Part shown: positions 62,413 through 64,000 of the stretch, one piece after another
Layout: each line of letters opens with the position of its first letter
Numbering within the stretch: the first letter of the stretch is position 1
Assembly (NCBI GenBank): GCA_000564995.1
Contig: JDFH01000006.1
Span: 124,001-188,000, forward strand
DNA length: 64,000 nt
Source: Atopobium sp. ICM42b
GTDB lineage: Bacteria > Actinomycetota > Coriobacteriia > Coriobacteriales > Atopobiaceae
Reading direction: 5' to 3'
The notes under the pieces: model-generated
The model's input: the letters and a program-made list of their open reading frames with translations, nothing else
What the model was told of the DNA's origin: nothing
Database searches by the model: none
Program-made: the position numbers and the translations under genes

Positions 62413-64000
62413 CAGACAATGAAAGCGCACTTTGCATTCAGCAGCTTGTCGCGTATGCATGCGAGCGCGGACTTATTCAAACTGAGGATTTGACCTGGTG
62501 CTATAACGCGCTGTTGGACATGCTTTCGTACGAGGGGCCCGCCCCCGTTAAGCCTTGGGAGAAGATTGACCTAGCGTCGTTTAATCTTGACCAGACACTT
62601 GCCGAGCTTGCTCGCCTAGCTGTTGCTCACGGTCTTGCCGAGAACACCCAGAGCGGTGAAGACTCTTTTGCTATGCGCGTCATGGGCCTTCTGCTGCCAA
62701 AGCCTTCCGAGGTGGCGCACCATTTCAATGAGCTGTACGTTGCCGAGGGACCTCGCGCCGCAACTGACTGGTTCTACACGCTTTGCTGCGACGCAGGCTA
62801 TGTCAGAAGAAGCGCCATTGCCAGGAATATCACGTGGACTACCCCAACTACCTGGGGAGACTTAGAGATTACCATCAACCTCTCCAAGCCAGAAAAAGAT
62901 CCTCGCGAGATTGCTGCAGCTAAAACGGCTCAAAACACTTCTGGCGAGAAGTACCCTGCATGCCAGCTCTGCCTTGATAATGAGGGTTATTCTGGACGCG
63001 GCGCTTCGTCTGGTGCAGGCGCTCATCCTGCCAGGCAGAACCTGCGCATCATCCCCATTGAGCTCAACCAGCATCGTTGGGGATTCCAGTACAGTCCGTA
63101 CGCATACTTCAACGAGCACTGCATTGCCATGAACTCGGATCACATTCCTATGCACATTGATCACGAGGCGCTGGTCAACCTCTTTGACTTTGTGGACAGG
63201 TTTCCCCACTACTTCATTGGTTCAAACGCTGACCTGCCCATTGTGGGTGGATCGATCCTCTCGCACGATCACTACCAGGGCGGACGTTACGAGTTCCCTA
63301 TGATGCGTGCAGAAGTTGCGGAAGAGTTTGAGCTCAAGCAGTTCCCCGAGGTGGCGGGCGCAATTCTCAAGTGGCCACTCTCCGTTCTTCGCCTCTCCTC
63401 TACCAGTCGAGAAGAAACACTCAAAGCTGCAGAGTTTATCATCACCGCATGGCGCAGCTATACCGACGAATCTGTCTCTGTTTATGCGGAAACTGACGGC
63501 GAGCCCCACAACACGGTTACCCCTGTTGTTCGCAAGCTTGAGAGCGGCAGCTACGAGGTCTTTCTTGCGCTGCGCTGCAACGTTACCAGTGAAAAGCATC
63601 CGCTTGGCATCTTCCATCCACATGCTGAGTATCACCACATCAAGAAAGAAAATATCGGACTCATCGAGGTCATGGGACTTGCCGTGCTTCCGCCTCGTCT
63701 TGTGCCAGAGCTCAATAAAGTTCAGTCTGTAATGGAGCAGTGCCTGGCAAATGGCAAGAAAGCTAACGCAGTCTATGGACAGCTGACTACGGACTCCACC
63801 ACCATCTCTCATGCCGATTGGGCTCGCCAGATCTACGCCAAGCTGCTTGAGCAGGGCGACGGTTCTAGCAAAGATGCGGCTTCGAAGAAGGACATCTCTT
63901 CTCTCTCATCCGAGCAGCTCAAGAAGTACATTTACGACGAAGTTGGCATTGTCTTCTCGCACGTCCTTGAAGACGCCGGCGTATTCAAGTGGAACGAAGA
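62403..64000 (+). CDS. galT: UDP-glucose-hexose-1-phosphate uridylyltransferase (3' end outside window)
   Basis: The open frame from ATG 62403 has no stop before the window edge, giving 532 residues. It begins ten bases inside galK. GGSILSHDHYQGG (282-294) contains the nucleotidyl-transfer His288 and His290, and the whole protein matches the Gram-positive GalT2 type, not the E. coli type. It swaps UMP between UDP-glucose and galactose-1-phosphate. galE is not in the window. Confidence 0.94.
   Translation, partial: MAVADNESALCIQQLVAYACERGLIQTEDLTWCYNALLDMLSYEGPAPVKPWEKIDLASFNLDQTLAELARLAVAHGLAENTQSGEDSFAMRVMGLLLPKPSEVAHHFNELYVAEGPRAATDWFYTLCCDAGYVRRSAIARNITWTTPTTWGDLEITINLSKPEKDPREIAAAKTAQNTSGEKYPACQLCLDNEGYSGRGASSGAGAHPARQNLRIIPIELNQHRWGFQYSPYAYFNEHCIAMNSDHIPMHIDHEALVNLFDFVDRFPHYFIGSNADLPIVGGSILSHDHYQGGRYEFPMMRAEVAEEFELKQFPEVAGAILKWPLSVLRLSSTSREETLKAAEFIITAWRSYTDESVSVYAETDGEPHNTVTPVVRKLESGSYEVFLALRCNVTSEKHPLGIFHPHAEYHHIKKENIGLIEVMGLAVLPPRLVPELNKVQSVMEQCLANGKKANAVYGQLTTDSTTISHADWARQIYAKLLEQGDGSSKDAASKKDISSLSSEQLKKYIYDEVGIVFSHVLEDAGVFKWNE

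Larger units (their letters stand above)
4777..62950. repeat. Dispersed octamer GGCGAGAA (23 copies, both strands)
   Basis: Plus-strand copies start at 14605, 15509, 24746, 27795, 33628, 41571, 47042, 52877, 54195, 56192, 58778, 59956 and 62943. Minus-strand copies (read TTCTCGCC) start at 4777, 7131, 13461, 16015, 16111, 22867, 24758, 35803, 50917 and 60918. In 21 of 23 the next base is a purine, giving GGCGAGAAR. A count by composition expects about 1.6. Copies are in intergenic DNA (7131, 24746/24758, 58778, 59956) and in genes in all three codon phases. Confidence 0.85.

Noticed and set aside
4777..62950. Reading the GGCGAGAA motif as an FtsK KOPS/SRS polarity signal
   Set aside because: Copies are nearly balanced between strands here (13 plus, 10 minus), while polarity signals are strongly skewed. 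The Bacillus SRS GAGAAGGG resembles it only in part. A genome-scale test is still needed.
1..64000. tRNA, rRNA, CRISPR, IS element, prophage and replication-origin signals
   Set aside because: No T-loop or anticodon-arm pattern, no spaced direct repeats, no transposase or integrase frame and no DnaA-box cluster was seen on either strand.

Overview
The window looks like chromosomal core DNA of a mid-GC (mid-40s %, judged by eye) member of the Coriobacteriia, most like the Atopobium/Lancefieldella group. The basis is an actinobacterial-type integration host factor (mihF) next to gmk and rpoZ, combined with genes common in low-GC Gram-positives (RNase Y, RNase J, SpoVS, PyrR, LexA boxes of the GAAC-N4-GTTC type, GalT of the HDHYQGG family). 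The genus is an inference from gene content; no rRNA, tRNA, IS element, prophage or CRISPR array was seen.

Layout. 1-2500: the tail of an unknown gene, apt, and a secreted NlpC/P60 cell-wall hydrolase behind a folded leader and with a frameshift near its 3' end. 2500-4118: a ClC chloride transporter. 4119-7140: an AT-rich island (SAM methyltransferase, GrpB, VOC and GNAT proteins) that looks acquired. 7200-11160 (minus strand): trxB, a purine permease, nrdR-dut, and a LysM membrane protein divergent from lexA (11345). The lexA/LysM region is a YneA-LexA-like SOS locus with LexA boxes placed on both promoters. 12741-30445 (minus): hflX, miaA-miaB, spoVS, a GHKL ATPase, rny, recA-recX (with a perfect SOS box), a cinA-type amidase, pgsA, rimO, yajQ, a RodZ-like protein, ftsK and RNase J. 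30696-44837 (minus): rpsO-pnp, then recO, era, dgkA, ybeY, phoH, mtaB, dnaJ, a membrane-anchored DnaJ paralogue, hemW, dus and lepA. rpsT is divergent from lepA. 45282-52071 (minus): holA, comEC, comEA (DNA uptake), thiI, rpoZ, gmk and mihF. 52235-57475 (minus): the full pyrimidine operon pyrR-B-C-K-D-F behind a PyrR-type attenuator. 57629-64000: an orphan polysaccharide-export-type ABC ATPase and a LacI-family regulator, divergent from galM-galK-galT (Leloir pathway, cut by the window end).

The most striking unexplained signal is a short oligomer, GGCGAGAA followed by a purine. I counted 23 copies of the octamer on both strands, about 1.6 expected for this base composition. Copies sit in several reading frames, in intergenic DNA, and once as a perfect inverted pair. 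Together with the comEA/comEC genes this makes a DNA-uptake-like or Chi-like signal worth testing. Other points of interest are the structured RNA leader ahead of the P60 hydrolase, the LexA-box architecture, an ABC ATPase with an N-terminal beta-sandwich and no permease beside it, a GHKL ATPase wedged between rny and spoVS, and repeated operator-like sequences in the gal divergent region.
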